A stretch of DNA of 64,000 nt, taken from NCBI GenBank assembly GCA_008690995.1, contig VRMN01000007.1:310001-374000 (forward strand), in the 5' to 3' direction. Positions 19,671 through 30,129 of the stretch are shown piece after piece; within the stretch, counting starts at the first letter, position 1; each line of letters begins with the position of its first letter. The position numbers were made by a program, and so were the translations under genes. Origin of the DNA: Porphyridium purpureum. Lineage: Eukaryota; Rhodophyta; Bangiophyceae; Porphyridiales; Porphyridiaceae. The notes beneath the pieces are model-generated. The model was given only the letters and a program-made list of their open reading frames with translations, did no database searches and was not told the origin of the DNA.

Positions 19671-20252
19671 CTAGAGCTTGCAAATCCACGTGGCTGTGAG
19701 AACGCGGGGGGAAGCCAACGTTTCCGCGGACGCCGACTTTGGCGCCTTGGCCTCCGCTTTGGCCGAAGCTGCAGCGCTTCGCGCAATCGCCACCTCGGTC
19801 ACTTCAAATGCGTCTTGCGGTGGCGACGGCGCCGATTGAGGCGGTGAGACATCTGTTGCCGCGACCGCCGTGCGCACTGCCGACGGAATAAGCTCGAGCT
19901 GGTTCTCGCTCTGATCTGACACCGCGCTTGGAAGTGCTCCATTCTTGGCCTGTGACGCACGTGTGGACTTGCCCTTTCCACCGCTCATGATCATGCCAAA
20001 CAAAAACATCAATACGCCAACCGACACAAACCCGCCAGCAAACGCATCCTGGAGGCTCATTTTCAACGCACAAGGCTGCCCACGCAACCCCTTCCTACAA
20101 CGCAGTACCGGCGACGTCGCCGAGCCCCTCCTCATCGCCGAAACGAACGCACTGGTGCGACTTGACACACCCCTGTTCGCGCGCTGCCCACGCCCGACGG
20201 GCTGGACCGCCGTGAATGCGGCCATGCCACATACTCCTTGATACGCCATCAT
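19671..20252 (-). CDS. one-helix membrane protein with a leader-like N-terminus
   Basis: 193 aa, no family recognised. Residues 1-63 are basic and Ser/Ala/Gly-rich without acidic residues, like an organelle-targeting leader. MSLQDAFAGG starts at 65 and runs into one strong membrane helix (FVSVGVLMFLFGMIM, about 75-89), then an Ala/Pro/Ser-rich tail. A shorter version could start at M65 (20060). The stop at 19671-19673 is 4 nt before the DGQHR frame. Either this is a bicistronic pair, or a small intron fuses a membrane anchor to the DGQHR domain; I found possible acceptors (TCTCACAG, TTGCAAG on the minus strand) but no strong donor. Inference only; a frameshift in the assembly is a third option. 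Confidence 0.55.
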   Translation of the reverse strand: MMAYQGVCGMAAFTAVQPVGRGQRANRGVSSRTSAFVSAMRRGSATSPVLRCRKGLRGQPCALKMSLQDAFAGGFVSVGVLMFLFGMIMSGGKGKSTRASQAKNGALPSAVSDQSENQLELIPSAVRTAVAATDVSPPQSAPSPPQDAFEVTEVAIARSAAASAKAEAKAPKSASAETLASPRVLTATWICKL

Positions 20253-20410
20253 GATGCGCAGGCCGCGCTACATCCAACTCGTCCAATGCCCGTCGTCTGT
20301 CGGCGCATTCAAGCATCCGCCCTCTCACATGCGACCCCCGCACCCGATCGCGTCGCACGCGCGCGCGCGTTCAAAACATTCAACGCCACCACCGCGCCGA
20401 CGGAATTCCA

Positions 20411-20790
20411 CATGACAATCCCATCTCTGTCATCATTATTTGCAGCCATTTGTCATCATGTCCTAGTTTAGGCATCATTTTATGGCATAATATCATCTTT
20501 AATGTCATATATCATCAATAAAAATTTGCTGTCATCTTTATAAAAGATATTTTCATCTATAAATACTTAAATGCATCATATTACACTATTATCATTATTA
20601 GATTCGAGTCTGTCCTCTTTAAATAATAATTGTCATTTCTGTTCAATATTGTCATTCTTAGTGTTCAAATGTCATTAGTGAGAATAAATGTCATTATTAA
20701 AAGAGCTTATACATCATTAAGCTAAAAAGGCATCTGTAAAGCAAGAAAAGTGTCATCGTTAAGATATAATGATGATCTGTCATCATTCTG
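20411..20790. other. AT-rich island with recurrent TGTCAT/ATCAT words
   Basis: About 380 bp of sharply AT-rich DNA in an otherwise GC-rich neighbourhood. Some 16 occurrences of GTCAT, ATCAT or CATCT words, all in the same strand sense, recur roughly every 15-30 bp (for example TGTCATC, ATTGTCATT and AATGTCATT). It has no reading frame of any length. It lies upstream of the minus-strand gene at 20252. Composition and periodicity suggest a degenerate satellite, a replication or matrix-attachment element, or inserted organelle DNA; the sequence does not decide between these. Confidence 0.7.
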
Positions 20791-22270
20791 GACCTAGGGT
20801 ATCGGTTAACGGTTTCGGTTTGCCGTGTGTGCAAAGACTTTATCCGTTCATCCTTTTGATGGTGGAGCAGCAACGCGAGCAGGTAAAGCGGGAGACGAAG
20901 CAGCAGCGAGCGGGCAGTGGGTTGCATGATGCGCGTGGAGTCGTGGAGTCGTCAAAGAGCAGGTTTGGAGAGTGGCGGCTAGTAATCGTTATCGTTTGGA
21001 TGCTCCGTCGGATGCAGCCGCTTTTATGTGGATTGGTGCAGCCTGCGCGTGCTCGTCCCCGTTTGTGAAGACTGGTATCCTTTCAAGCTTGCCACCGACA
21101 AGTCAAGGCGGCTGAGAATAATGAAAAGCGACAACGAGAGTGTTTTCTCAGATCCTCTCGATTGAGAGAAAGCAATGTGCGGGCTTTCTTGCCAAGGCAA
21201 GCCGCTCGGGCCGGAGCAACTCCTCGGAGTACATGCACCAGGATCCGAGCGCACAAATATGGAAATGTGTGAAGCGCAGAATGACTCGAGCCTTTTCCGT
21301 GATGTGAAACGTTTAGGAAGATTTCGTCAAGCGAGGATTCGACGACAGAAAAATTGAAGCATTCAGGAAGCGCAGGAGCGGGAAGCCTCTCGGATTCGCA
21401 ATCGTGAGACTTTGTTCGCACAGGTTTGTGCCCGCTTTTGGTCGACGTATGTGCAAGATTGCAGCCAAAACCATCTCTACCTTGGCAAAAGACGCAAGAT
21501 ATCTTCATTGGCCCGTCGAATAAACGGCAAACTCGGTTTTCACGATTTTGTTCGAGCGCGTGAAGACATAGCTAATCCGTGGCAGGGGAACAAGGATTTG
21601 TACCGGCCGTACCCTTGTGCGACCAAGAATATCACAAGTCTCACAAAGACATGGCTACCTTGCGCAGCCTATCAGCCTGCAGACGCACATTGACTGGCTC
21701 ATAATGCCAGCAGGCACGGACGAGATCGGCAAACATGCAATGTATTTCCGCGGCACCAAGGTGACGGTCCGATTGACCTTTCAACGATAGCGCATCAATG
21801 CGGAATCTCTCGACTTATTCTGGTTTGATGACACTTCACGTGCGCGGCTTCAGTTCGGCAAGACCCTTCTGCCTCGCTTCGAGGACAAAGAACGTGCAAC
21901 ACGGTTTGCTCGCACGCGCCTGCAACTCCATTTTTTTAAGTTTTGCTTTAACCCTTTTCTTCATTTAAAAATGTACTGTGAATACTGTACTTTCGCGCAG
22001 AAATGGGAAGGAAAAAAAAAAAAAAAAAAAAAGGGCGCGAAAGGGAAAAGTGGTGTGCCGAGGAAATGGACAAAGGCGGGGCGCTGAGATGCTTGTGTGC
22101 GACGGCAATGAGGTCGTGGGTTTGGATGGCGGTGCGCAAGAACGCGCGCGAAGGGCGCGACGAGGAATGAATCGCTGTGCATTTCGTTGCGTGGGAGAGA
22201 TGCAAGGCGGTATTCGAAGGGTGAGTGAGTTCTCGTACTGGAAGTCGAGCTCGAGTGTGGTCGTTAGGTC
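20791..22270. other. 1.5-kb region, no gene recognised
   Basis: Short competing frames on both strands; one plus frame near 21540-21693 and another near 21685-21955 read like eroded coding DNA (FWFDDTSRARLQFGKTLL) but match no family I know. A run of 21 A lies at 22012-22032, followed by purine-rich DNA. ATCGGTTAACGGTTTCGGTT lies at 20801-20820. The tail end includes the presumed promoter of the gene at 22271. Confidence 0.4.
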
Positions 22271-23896
22271 ATGTCTGTCATCGTGGGTGGCCGTAAGCGA
22301 TTGGGTGTGGTAGAGAAGGATGTAAAGGCGCGCGGTGAAGCGGAGTCGGACACATGGAAGGGTAGCCATGAGCTTGTGAAAAAGTTCAAGGTCGCTGACC
22401 GGGACAAGAATCGTGTTGGGTGTCCGGATGCTAAGCGAACGGATGACGGCGCTGACCGTGGCCTCCGGTGTGAAGGAGATTCGAAACAAGCACGGCCAGC
22501 CCTCGTAGACGCGTTTGAGGCCGAAAGGCCCGCGAGGGCTCATGATATAAAGGTGCTTGGCCTGCGGCAAGTGGCCATCACGGTCGACGAGGGCGAAGAG
22601 TTGATCCTGGTTTGCCGTTTCTGTGAGTCGTTCGGTTCAGATGGTAAAGCTCCGACAACGTCCTTAGTAGATGACGCGCATCCCAAGCATGTTTCGCCGA
22701 ATGATGTGTGGACTTTTCCGGGAGCGTCATTCTGCAAGGGAGACGTCCAAAGGCATCTGTATCTGTATCACAAGAATGAGTACGAAATGTACCAAGACTT
22801 GCTCCACAGTCGTGAGCCTCAGGAAATAGAGGTGTTTTTCGAGGATAGCAGACGCGGCAAGTGCTTCTCTCCCGACGATCCAGACCTTACCAAGCACAAG
22901 GCTGGCGGTGCAGCATTGGCGGCGCAAGAATGCGCTCGTCAGGTTCCAGCGAGAGAGGCCAAAACGAGAGCTTTGACAAGGATTTCAGACGCCAAATCGC
23001 GGCTGGAACGGGCAAAGCACGAGTGCGACAGTGGGCATGAAACTCGGGATCCAACGCCGCATGCTCATGTTTGTGCAGGTGCCGAAGGGTATACGCTTGC
23101 TTTACCGGGAGCAAAAGAAGGCGACGCCAGCATCGGTCGTCGAAAGCCCCCAAAGAAACCAGATTCTGATGCACTCGTTGTGCCTAAGGGAAATGTACAT
23201 CCCAAGCTCGACGAGGTTCATACTACAAAAGTTGTTGAGTCCCCGCACCCTCCAGGGCACGGAGCTCTGAACGAAGAGGAGCAACGTGAAAGTATCGAGC
23301 AGAGCAAACCATGCCAGCCGCCGGCCAAGACAGAGACACAGCACCCAGAGAAAACCAAGCCCATTTCTATGACAGCTTTGACGGAGGCCCTCACCGAGCT
23401 ACAATACGACACGGACTGGCACACGTCAACTTGCACTCTGAAAGCTTTGGCAACGGGACAGCTTTCGCTTTCCCACGGACTCCACCATGTCATATTTTCA
23501 ACTCCGTGCACAACCTGCCAAACTGTGGAACAGGAGACAAGACCGAAGATGACATGCACAATCCGCAGCTTGCTGGACCAGCCCAACTGCGGCGACGACT
23601 TTGCTTTGCGCAGCATTGGTGGCGCGCTCAGATGCAAGAAGTGCGGAAAGCGTGTGTATGTCCAAGGCATGTGCCAAGGACGCTTATCCGTAGTTCAATC
23701 AACAACGCAGACTCATCCACACTGCTTGAAGTGTCAGGTCCTTCAGAAATGCATCTACGCATGTGCGCAAGCGTCCTCCGTGTGCGTGCATTGTGTGGAC
23801 TGCGGCAGGACAGCAAACCATTATGGCAGGAGTTTCAAGTCATCCGTGCCAGATCAAAAGTCCGCAAAGCCTCTCGGACACGCCGCGAACAAGTAA
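22271..23896 (+). CDS. uncharacterised Cys-rich protein with a BED-like zinc finger
   Basis: 541 aa, no overall family recognised. Residues about 112-172 look like a BED/C2H2-type finger: C115-x2-C118, an aromatic core (VWTFPGASF) and H162-x4-H167 followed by Y. The gap of 43 residues between the Cys and His pairs is longer than in standard BED fingers. The middle (190-390) is polar and rich in Lys/Glu/Pro. The C-terminal 130 residues hold about 20 Cys, many as CxxC pairs (CTTC, CKKC, CLKC, CVDC), so a second zinc-binding module is likely. Such architecture would suit a DNA-binding protein or a domesticated transposase relative. The start at 22271 is the first ATG of the frame and is uncertain, since the first 100 residues show no fold. 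Confidence 0.6.
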   Translation: MSVIVGGRKRLGVVEKDVKARGEAESDTWKGSHELVKKFKVADRDKNRVGCPDAKRTDDGADRGLRCEGDSKQARPALVDAFEAERPARAHDIKVLGLRQVAITVDEGEELILVCRFCESFGSDGKAPTTSLVDDAHPKHVSPNDVWTFPGASFCKGDVQRHLYLYHKNEYEMYQDLLHSREPQEIEVFFEDSRRGKCFSPDDPDLTKHKAGGAALAAQECARQVPAREAKTRALTRISDAKSRLERAKHECDSGHETRDPTPHAHVCAGAEGYTLALPGAKEGDASIGRRKPPKKPDSDALVVPKGNVHPKLDEVHTTKVVESPHPPGHGALNEEEQRESIEQSKPCQPPAKTETQHPEKTKPISMTALTEALTELQYDTDWHTSTCTLKALATGQLSLSHGLHHVIFSTPCTTCQTVEQETRPKMTCTIRSLLDQPNCGDDFALRSIGGALRCKKCGKRVYVQGMCQGRLSVVQSTTQTHPHCLKCQVLQKCIYACAQASSVCVHCVDCGRTANHYGRSFKSSVPDQKSAKPLGHAANK

Positions 23897-24157
23897 GCAC
23901 AGTAAATCGTGATCAATCAACGGCGCTACTTGCAACGTGCTCAGGTGCAGAGCAGCTCCAGCGGGATTTGACGGCGTGAACATCGGAGGTCGCTTGATGC
24001 GGTGCGTGTGGTGGCTGGTCTGTGAAGGGAAATCAAAGCCGTGGAGATTCGCGCGGCGCGGCATTCGGCAGGTGAGCATCACATCGTGATTGCGTAACCT
24101 CGGGAGCCTTGTGAGCGAATGTTCGGGGGAGGTCGTAGTCTTATTGTGTGAGACGCG

Positions 24158-26290
24158 ATGGAGAAAGAGGCGCGAGGAGACGCGTTGACGTCACCGGCAA
24201 AGCACTTGAACGCAAGCTCGCGTTCGGGGTCCGGCAATTCGGTGACGTTTGACGTAGATACGAGTAAGAACGATGTGATCGGCGACAGTGCGGATGGGAG
24301 TGTTGACCGGACTGACAGTGGAGGGAAGGAGAAAGAAAAGAAAAAGTCCGTTGTGGATGAGACGCAGTTGAATGCGCAGCCCCGTGCACGGCGTTTTGTG
24401 AGCATGTCTGGTGTTGGACGGTCAAAGAGCACAGATCCCAAGACCCTGCGTATGGCGGCGATCTCGTCGTTGAATCGAGGCGGAAATGACATTGACCCGC
24501 CGGGCACGCTCAAGGACTCAAAGTCAGGCCTAACCACATCGATGCTGGCATCGCTGGCGCTCGATGACGATCATCCACAGTTAACCAAGACTGAGAGCGG
24601 CAATGTCCGGCTGAGCACAATTTTAGCGCTCCACGACCGCGGGCTGCAAACTGTGGTTTCGGAAACGCTGGATAAGCTCGAAGATAATCGACGCCTTCGT
24701 GGCGACTACGTCGCCCTGTCGGACGCCGAAAGAGAGAAACAGTCCAAGGCAATTTACCAAATGATTATCAAACTTGCGCGTGTCAAATATGATGAGAGTG
24801 ATATGACATCACTCCGCGAGGCGTTCAGCATGCTGGACCCTCATTCATATGGTTACTTGCCGGCGTACAAGTTCAGGCAATTGCTTGATTCGCCCGATCG
24901 CCCTGCTGGTCGCGTGCTTTCGGCATTCCAAAAGGACCTTTTGGTGGAAATTGCCGACGAGGATGGCAACCAGAAGATTGACTATAATGAGTACGTCTCG
25001 ATTATGAACTTTATGAGGCGCGCACAGGTCGGGGAAGAAAACTCGTCCACGCTGCGGATGGCTATTGTTATTACCCGCCATGGCGCGCGCTTTCCGCTGA
25101 AACCATTTCCCAAATCAACAGCTTGGCCCAAAAATAAGCTGTTCTGGGAGACATATGGCGGTAAACTCACACCTGTGGGCCATCGGCAGCACCAGGAAGT
25201 CGGTGCCATGCTCGGTGATCACTACATCAAATCAGAGGGCTTTCTGGTGCCAGATATGGTCGACTTTAGCAGCCGCGTATACGCGTACACATCCAATTCG
25301 GACCGCACGGTGGGCTCTGCTCAATCACTTCTGGTGGGCATGTTCCCGCAGAACGCGCTTTCCTTTGCCATTGAAGAAACCGCAGCGGAGAGCGAGAAGC
25401 TGAGTGAAACAGTCGAGCAGCAAGCCGAAGGCATTGTGCTGCGCATTGCGGACATGACGCAAGAGTACACGCCCAAGCTGCACGGATTTAAGAGCAACCG
25501 CGCGTATGCCGAGATGAAGAAGCGAGCGCTGGCCGAGAGCGTTTTTTTCAAGACCAAGGCGGAGGATCCAGAGTACCTAAAATTGCTCGACAAGTTGTGG
25601 GCCATGACCGAGTTCAAGAAAATCTCGCCCGATCTATCGGTTGTTGAGCGGCTGCAGCACTTCCAGAGTGCCGCTCAGCAGATTGCCATTGAACGCGCGT
25701 ACAAGATACATGTGTTCAGCAATTCGGAGAACTTGTTTTTGGACCGAGAGGACGAGGAGCGTATTCGTGAGGTGTCGGACTATATCTGCCGCGTTCGGTA
25801 TCAGGGACTGGATGACAATATGCAGCGCGAAATGGCGCGACTCGCCGCCGGCACCCTGCCGCTTGAAATCACGTCCAAGTTCCGGTCTGCGATCGATAAC
25901 ACAAGCAACTTTGAATTTTGTCTCTACAGTGCGCACGACAACACCATCATGGCCCTTCTGGCACAACTAGGTTTCCGCGATTGGCCCATCCCGCAGTTTG
26001 CGGCGCACGTGGTCTTTGAACTGCACTACGAGGAGACGCTTAAGGACTACTTTGTGCGGATTGCGTACAACCCAGACCCGCGCGACCTCCAGCAGGTTTC
26101 AGATTACGAGTGGTTCCATCTTCCGCCACACCGCGAGATTTTTGACTTTTCCGAAACAGCAGGCTCGTGCAAGGGCTCCATGACCTTTACCGATTTTGCA
26201 CTTAACCTCATGATGGATCGCCAGAGCTTCCGCTCCGTCGAGGAATGGAAGCAGTTTGCAGGGGAACCTGGCGACTCGGACGGTGAATAA
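24158..26290 (+). CDS. EF-hand / histidine acid phosphatase fusion protein
   Basis: 710 aa. Residues 1-150 are polar and probably disordered. An EF-hand pair lies at about 215-290: the first loop (from D227) is degenerate, while the second (D267-E-D-G-N-Q-K-I-D-Y-N-E278) has a full canonical calcium loop. From 303 a histidine acid phosphatase (branch 2) begins: the RHGARFP active-site motif at 307-313 carries the nucleophile H308, and the C-terminal SAHDNT (H593-D594) gives the proton donor pair. Family members remove phosphate from inositol phosphates, lysophosphatidate or phosphoproteins. No signal peptide is seen, so an intracellular, calcium-responsive phosphatase is the simplest reading; the calcium link is inference. 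No frameshift is seen. Confidence 0.9.
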   Translation: MEKEARGDALTSPAKHLNASSRSGSGNSVTFDVDTSKNDVIGDSADGSVDRTDSGGKEKEKKKSVVDETQLNAQPRARRFVSMSGVGRSKSTDPKTLRMAAISSLNRGGNDIDPPGTLKDSKSGLTTSMLASLALDDDHPQLTKTESGNVRLSTILALHDRGLQTVVSETLDKLEDNRRLRGDYVALSDAEREKQSKAIYQMIIKLARVKYDESDMTSLREAFSMLDPHSYGYLPAYKFRQLLDSPDRPAGRVLSAFQKDLLVEIADEDGNQKIDYNEYVSIMNFMRRAQVGEENSSTLRMAIVITRHGARFPLKPFPKSTAWPKNKLFWETYGGKLTPVGHRQHQEVGAMLGDHYIKSEGFLVPDMVDFSSRVYAYTSNSDRTVGSAQSLLVGMFPQNALSFAIEETAAESEKLSETVEQQAEGIVLRIADMTQEYTPKLHGFKSNRAYAEMKKRALAESVFFKTKAEDPEYLKLLDKLWAMTEFKKISPDLSVVERLQHFQSAAQQIAIERAYKIHVFSNSENLFLDREDEERIREVSDYICRVRYQGLDDNMQREMARLAAGTLPLEITSKFRSAIDNTSNFEFCLYSAHDNTIMALLAQLGFRDWPIPQFAAHVVFELHYEETLKDYFVRIAYNPDPRDLQQVSDYEWFHLPPHREIFDFSETAGSCKGSMTFTDFALNLMMDRQSFRSVEEWKQFAGEPGDSDGE

Positions 26291-27038
26291 AATGCAGTTG
26301 ATGAAGAATAACGCACATATCACTTGGCGCCGAATAAAGTTCGGGAGGTCCGTGCGAAGTTTACGATTGTTTTGCCTTTTCGATAATAACAGCCCTGCGC
26401 TGCCGCAGAATTCAAATGAAACCTGTGCCCCTACCATGAAGCACGAGCGATTGTGTGGCATGGTCGTGGAGCAACGGATCAAGCCGCTCGGTTTTTATGC
26501 GAAAGCGCATCACCGCGCAGCACACCATGCACTTTGACGCAATAATCGCAGATCGCATGCAGAGAACGAGCCTTCTTCTTCTGATGCAAATCAAGCCCCT
26601 CACAACACAGTGTGTGTTCGACACGGCTCCGTCCACCTTTACCTGATCGCAAGCATTGATGCTCATTCCGAGACCCATGATCCGCATCTAAAAACGCTCA
26701 ACCCATACGGGGGCGCTGGATCGCCATGATTGTACGCATGCAAGATGGTTGCACGTCTTCAAAACTTGTTTCGTTCTCTAAAGTTGCCGAGTGAGAAAAG
26801 GCACACGCACGAATACGACACGTGAACCACAGTATGGCGGGAGATCCGTCGTGCACAAGCGCGAGCTCGAGCTGCGCCTTCAAGGCCTCATTTGCATGAA
26901 CTCCATGTTCTGCAGGTTGCCGACTGATGCAACGGGCCACACGATGCCAAGCACAACAGATTCCAGAAAGCTTTCGCATTGTGCTCAGACCACACGCATG
27001 CACCGCAAATGCGATTTTGCGGTGCAGAGGCGCCGGTG
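26291..27038. other. intergenic between convergent genes
   Basis: About 750 bp between the stops of the phosphatase (+) and sulfotransferase (-) genes. An AATAAA-like AATAAAG lies near 26333. Small overlapping frames only; nothing recognisable. Confidence 0.5.
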
Positions 27039-28295
27039 CTAGTCGGGAGTATTCTGCGGTTCTCGCACGGCCAGCATGCGCTCACTGCTGCACGCCTGTG
27101 CATGCGCGATGCGAAACTCGCGCAGCTCGCCCCAATGCTGCATATCACGCGCTAAAGCATCCGCATCGGCGCTGTTGAAGCGGGAGCGCGGAAAATCTTC
27201 CAAGTCGCTGGACGAAAAGAGCTTGCACAGCTCTGGGTACAAATTGAAGAAGGTGAGTGTTGCGTGCTCAATGAACGGCACGCGGTCGATTTCGTGAAGT
27301 ATCCGCGTTGGTGTAAAGTGTGACGTATTGAAGGGCAGAAAGTCCAGCACAGCAAACATGACGTGCGCCTTGAAGCGAGCTAGATCCTCATACCGCACGA
27401 TGAGCATTGGGCGACAGTACTTCCGTGCTATATCTATCCAGAACGCGTGATGGCGTCGCCACTTGTCGAAAAATTGTTCAAACGACCGGTGCAGTATTTC
27501 CTCCAGCTGCGCCATGTTTTCGCGCTTGCGAAGCTCGGGCTTCATTGAGGCGCGGATCCACGCAATAAATGCCGTATGTGGTGCACGTGCTACAACAAGC
27601 ACGCGGTCCACTTGCTCACGAGCCGGGTCAAAGCGCGGGAAGTGGTACGGAAAGTGTGTCTTGATTAGCACTGCCTCGTTCCCGCGACCGCGCCGAATGC
27701 CGGGCTCGCATGGCATAAAACTCTGTCTACAGCGCCCGTACGCTTGCGTGCGGTTGCTAAACTTCGCATCGAAGCCCTCAGAGCCGTAGACTGATTCGGT
27801 CGCGATTCCAGTGACCCGCTCGACGACAGAGCGGACAAAGTGGCTCCCCGACCGCGGCACAGTTGGAAATATCACGCGCTCAAACTTCTCTGATGACACG
27901 TTTGCGCCAGCGCTTTGAGTCTCGTTCTCGTTGCCACGCTCTGCCTTTGAAGGACACACCGCGTCCATGCCATAGTAAGCGAACACGGGCGCGTCCTCGT
28001 CATCAGACGCCACATCACGCAACCCCAGCGCCTGCCACTCCGCCGGAACTTTCACGCCCCGTTGAACATACTCCGTCGCCACCTTTGCTTTCACAGTCGC
28101 ATTCAAGCCTGCGGCCCGAGCTTCACCTTTCGACCGCCCCACCTCAATCGCGTGATACGTCAACGCGCGCATCTGGCTCAGCAAAACCAGCACGCACGCC
28201 GCAGTCATAAACACACTCAATACCGAATAGCCGCGGCATTGCAACGGTATAAACCATACCGCCGGCCGCCTGGCTGCACTCACCGTCCCTGTCAT
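27039..28295 (-). CDS. type II membrane sulfotransferase (carbohydrate type)
   Basis: 418 aa from the ATG at 28295. A short cytosolic N-terminus is followed by one hydrophobic anchor (about 24-41, VLSVFMTAACVLVLL), then a stem and a sulfotransferase fold: the 5'-phosphosulfate loop PTVPRSGSHFVRSVVE at 144-159 (P-R-S-G-S) and the 3'-phosphate segment VLVVARAPHTAFIAW at 232-246. Topology and motifs are those of Golgi enzymes that move sulfate from PAPS onto glycans; several N-x-S/T sites lie in the lumenal part. Red algae make heavily sulfated wall polysaccharides, so such a role is plausible but not shown. The frame is open 44 codons further upstream without an ATG. The 5' flank is nearly pure GA on the coding strand. 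Confidence 0.85.
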   Translation of the reverse strand: MTGTVSAARRPAVWFIPLQCRGYSVLSVFMTAACVLVLLSQMRALTYHAIEVGRSKGEARAAGLNATVKAKVATEYVQRGVKVPAEWQALGLRDVASDDEDAPVFAYYGMDAVCPSKAERGNENETQSAGANVSSEKFERVIFPTVPRSGSHFVRSVVERVTGIATESVYGSEGFDAKFSNRTQAYGRCRQSFMPCEPGIRRGRGNEAVLIKTHFPYHFPRFDPAREQVDRVLVVARAPHTAFIAWIRASMKPELRKRENMAQLEEILHRSFEQFFDKWRRHHAFWIDIARKYCRPMLIVRYEDLARFKAHVMFAVLDFLPFNTSHFTPTRILHEIDRVPFIEHATLTFFNLYPELCKLFSSSDLEDFPRSRFNSADADALARDMQHWGELREFRIAHAQACSSERMLAVREPQNTPD

Positions 28296-30129
28296 CCATC
28301 CACTACCACTCCGTCCTCTCCTTTCTCCTTTCTCCTCCCTCTTCTCTTCCCTCTCTCGTCTTCTCTCCCTCCCTCCCACGTTTCGGTTTATCCGCTCATT
28401 TCTACTTGAAACCGCAAACCAAACCAATTCGGTTTGTGGCGCTGTACCTCCACACAGTACTCAACAGTACTTCACCTAGGAGCTCGACTCGAATGCGCGC
28501 TTCCCAGAACTTAGCGGCGTCGTGATATCTTGGTCATGAGAACGTGCGGCGCCGTTGGAGCGCGAGCAGGCGCGTGGCGGCCGACTGGTCGTGTATAGAC
28601 GCGGTTCAGGAGAAAATAAAAGCGCACGCGTTTTTGTGAGTTGAGGTTGCCGCTATGGTATCGGCGTTTCCGCTTTGAAAGAATATTCATGAAACGCAAA
28701 TACGTGCAGCCAGATCTCAAAGGTTACGCTTAAGCCTCAGACCGGAAACGAGCACGTCGCGTGTTCTATGATCGGCGCGTAGATTCGGCCATGCTGTTCG
28801 GAGAAGCGAGTTTACACATTCGATGGATGTGCGTTTGTGTAGCTTATTCGCTCGGACACTTGATATGCGATGTTCGAAGGTCGGGGCACGACTCGGTTGA
28901 CGGGCATGCGAAACTCGTTTTGGCAATTACCACCCAATCATACGTGCCGACAATTACTCTGACGGGCGCGGGCCACACGGCCATGCCAAATTGCACTCTC
29001 TAAACGCATTATCAAATTTCTATCCATTCAAGCTTCAACTGCGACACACAAGACCACCAGCGCCAGCGATCATCGATCCTCGAGAACCACGAATCTCAGA
29101 CTAGTATCCGCACCGGCTCTAATCTCGCAGAGACTTTAACGTACACACACACGCGCGCGCGCTCAGGTATACACAAGCTTGTCACGTACAAACCTGAAAA
29201 GGAAGCCATCCGCCTTGGTTTGACATGGAATCATTCGATTCGGTGCTGTTTCATCTCACGTCATGGACCTTCTGATGACTCCAAGCAACGACATTACCAA
29301 TGATAGAACACCACACGACGCAGCCCGTGACCAAAGAACGCCGAGCAAGGTTTTGCACAAAGAATATACCACTCCTTTCCTCTGCTGCTCGTCCTCAGTT
29401 TCTGGGCCAGAGTAACATCGCGCACAACGCGCGACTCAGGCGCCATCCGGAACTGAACGTTATGCAGGAAGCACTGTACCTTTTCTGCATTAAATGCGGT
29501 CGTTTTGTCATGAACATTATTTATCTAATAAACATGGGTCGTTTAGGTAGACAAATATGGTTGGGCGGCGATTCGTCCAACCACGCGAGGAACGTATGTT
29601 TGTACACTAGCTGTACTTCGCTTCTTCAGGTGCGCGTGCGCGTCGAGCACAGAGCAGAGCAGAGCCGAGCCGAGCCGAGCCGAGCCGAGCCGAGCCGAGC
29701 CGGTTACGCTTCGCTGGCTTGGCTGGATGTGAGAAGCGCTCGGGCGTGGGTTTCAGCGTGACACACACCGACTTGTCCGTGTGTGCGTGTATCGCGGCTT
29801 TGCACAAGTTCAGGAAGAGCAACTTCGTGATTCTCGCGGGCTTGGAAAGAGTCCGTGTGAGCGTCATTGCACGTTCCGGATGCGTGTCGTCGTCGACGTA
29901 AACGGAAATGCGTATTCAAATAGATATGACCGTCGTGGCACTGAGCGTGTAGCTTTGCCCATCATCCATATGGTGTTGAAGCATTCATACTTTCTCCCTG
30001 CGCTGCACTGCACGAGAAATACAGCTACACTCATACTCACGGTTTAGCGCTCGCGTTCGACAGTTTGATTGGAGAGTCCCGCCCGACAAACACGGCTACG
30101 CATGACGGAGCAAAGGGCAGTCCCCCTCT
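28296..30129. other. 1.8-kb intergenic region, no gene recognised
   Basis: It begins with the sulfotransferase promoter: a GA-rich coding-strand leader (28305-28380) and CGGTTTATCCGCT at 28384-28396. The rest is mixed-composition DNA with short frames on both strands and the GAGCC repeat at 29662-29701. No domain was recognised. Confidence 0.5.
29662..29701. repeat. (GAGCC)n minisatellite
   Basis: Eight tandem GAGCC pentamers, preceded by related AGAGC words. It lies outside any called gene. Confidence 0.9.

Noticed and set aside
21965-22570. 201-codon minus frame over the poly-A run and the start of the gene at 22271
   Set aside because: No domain, a phenylalanine run from the A tract, and it competes with a 541-codon plus frame that has zinc-finger patterns.
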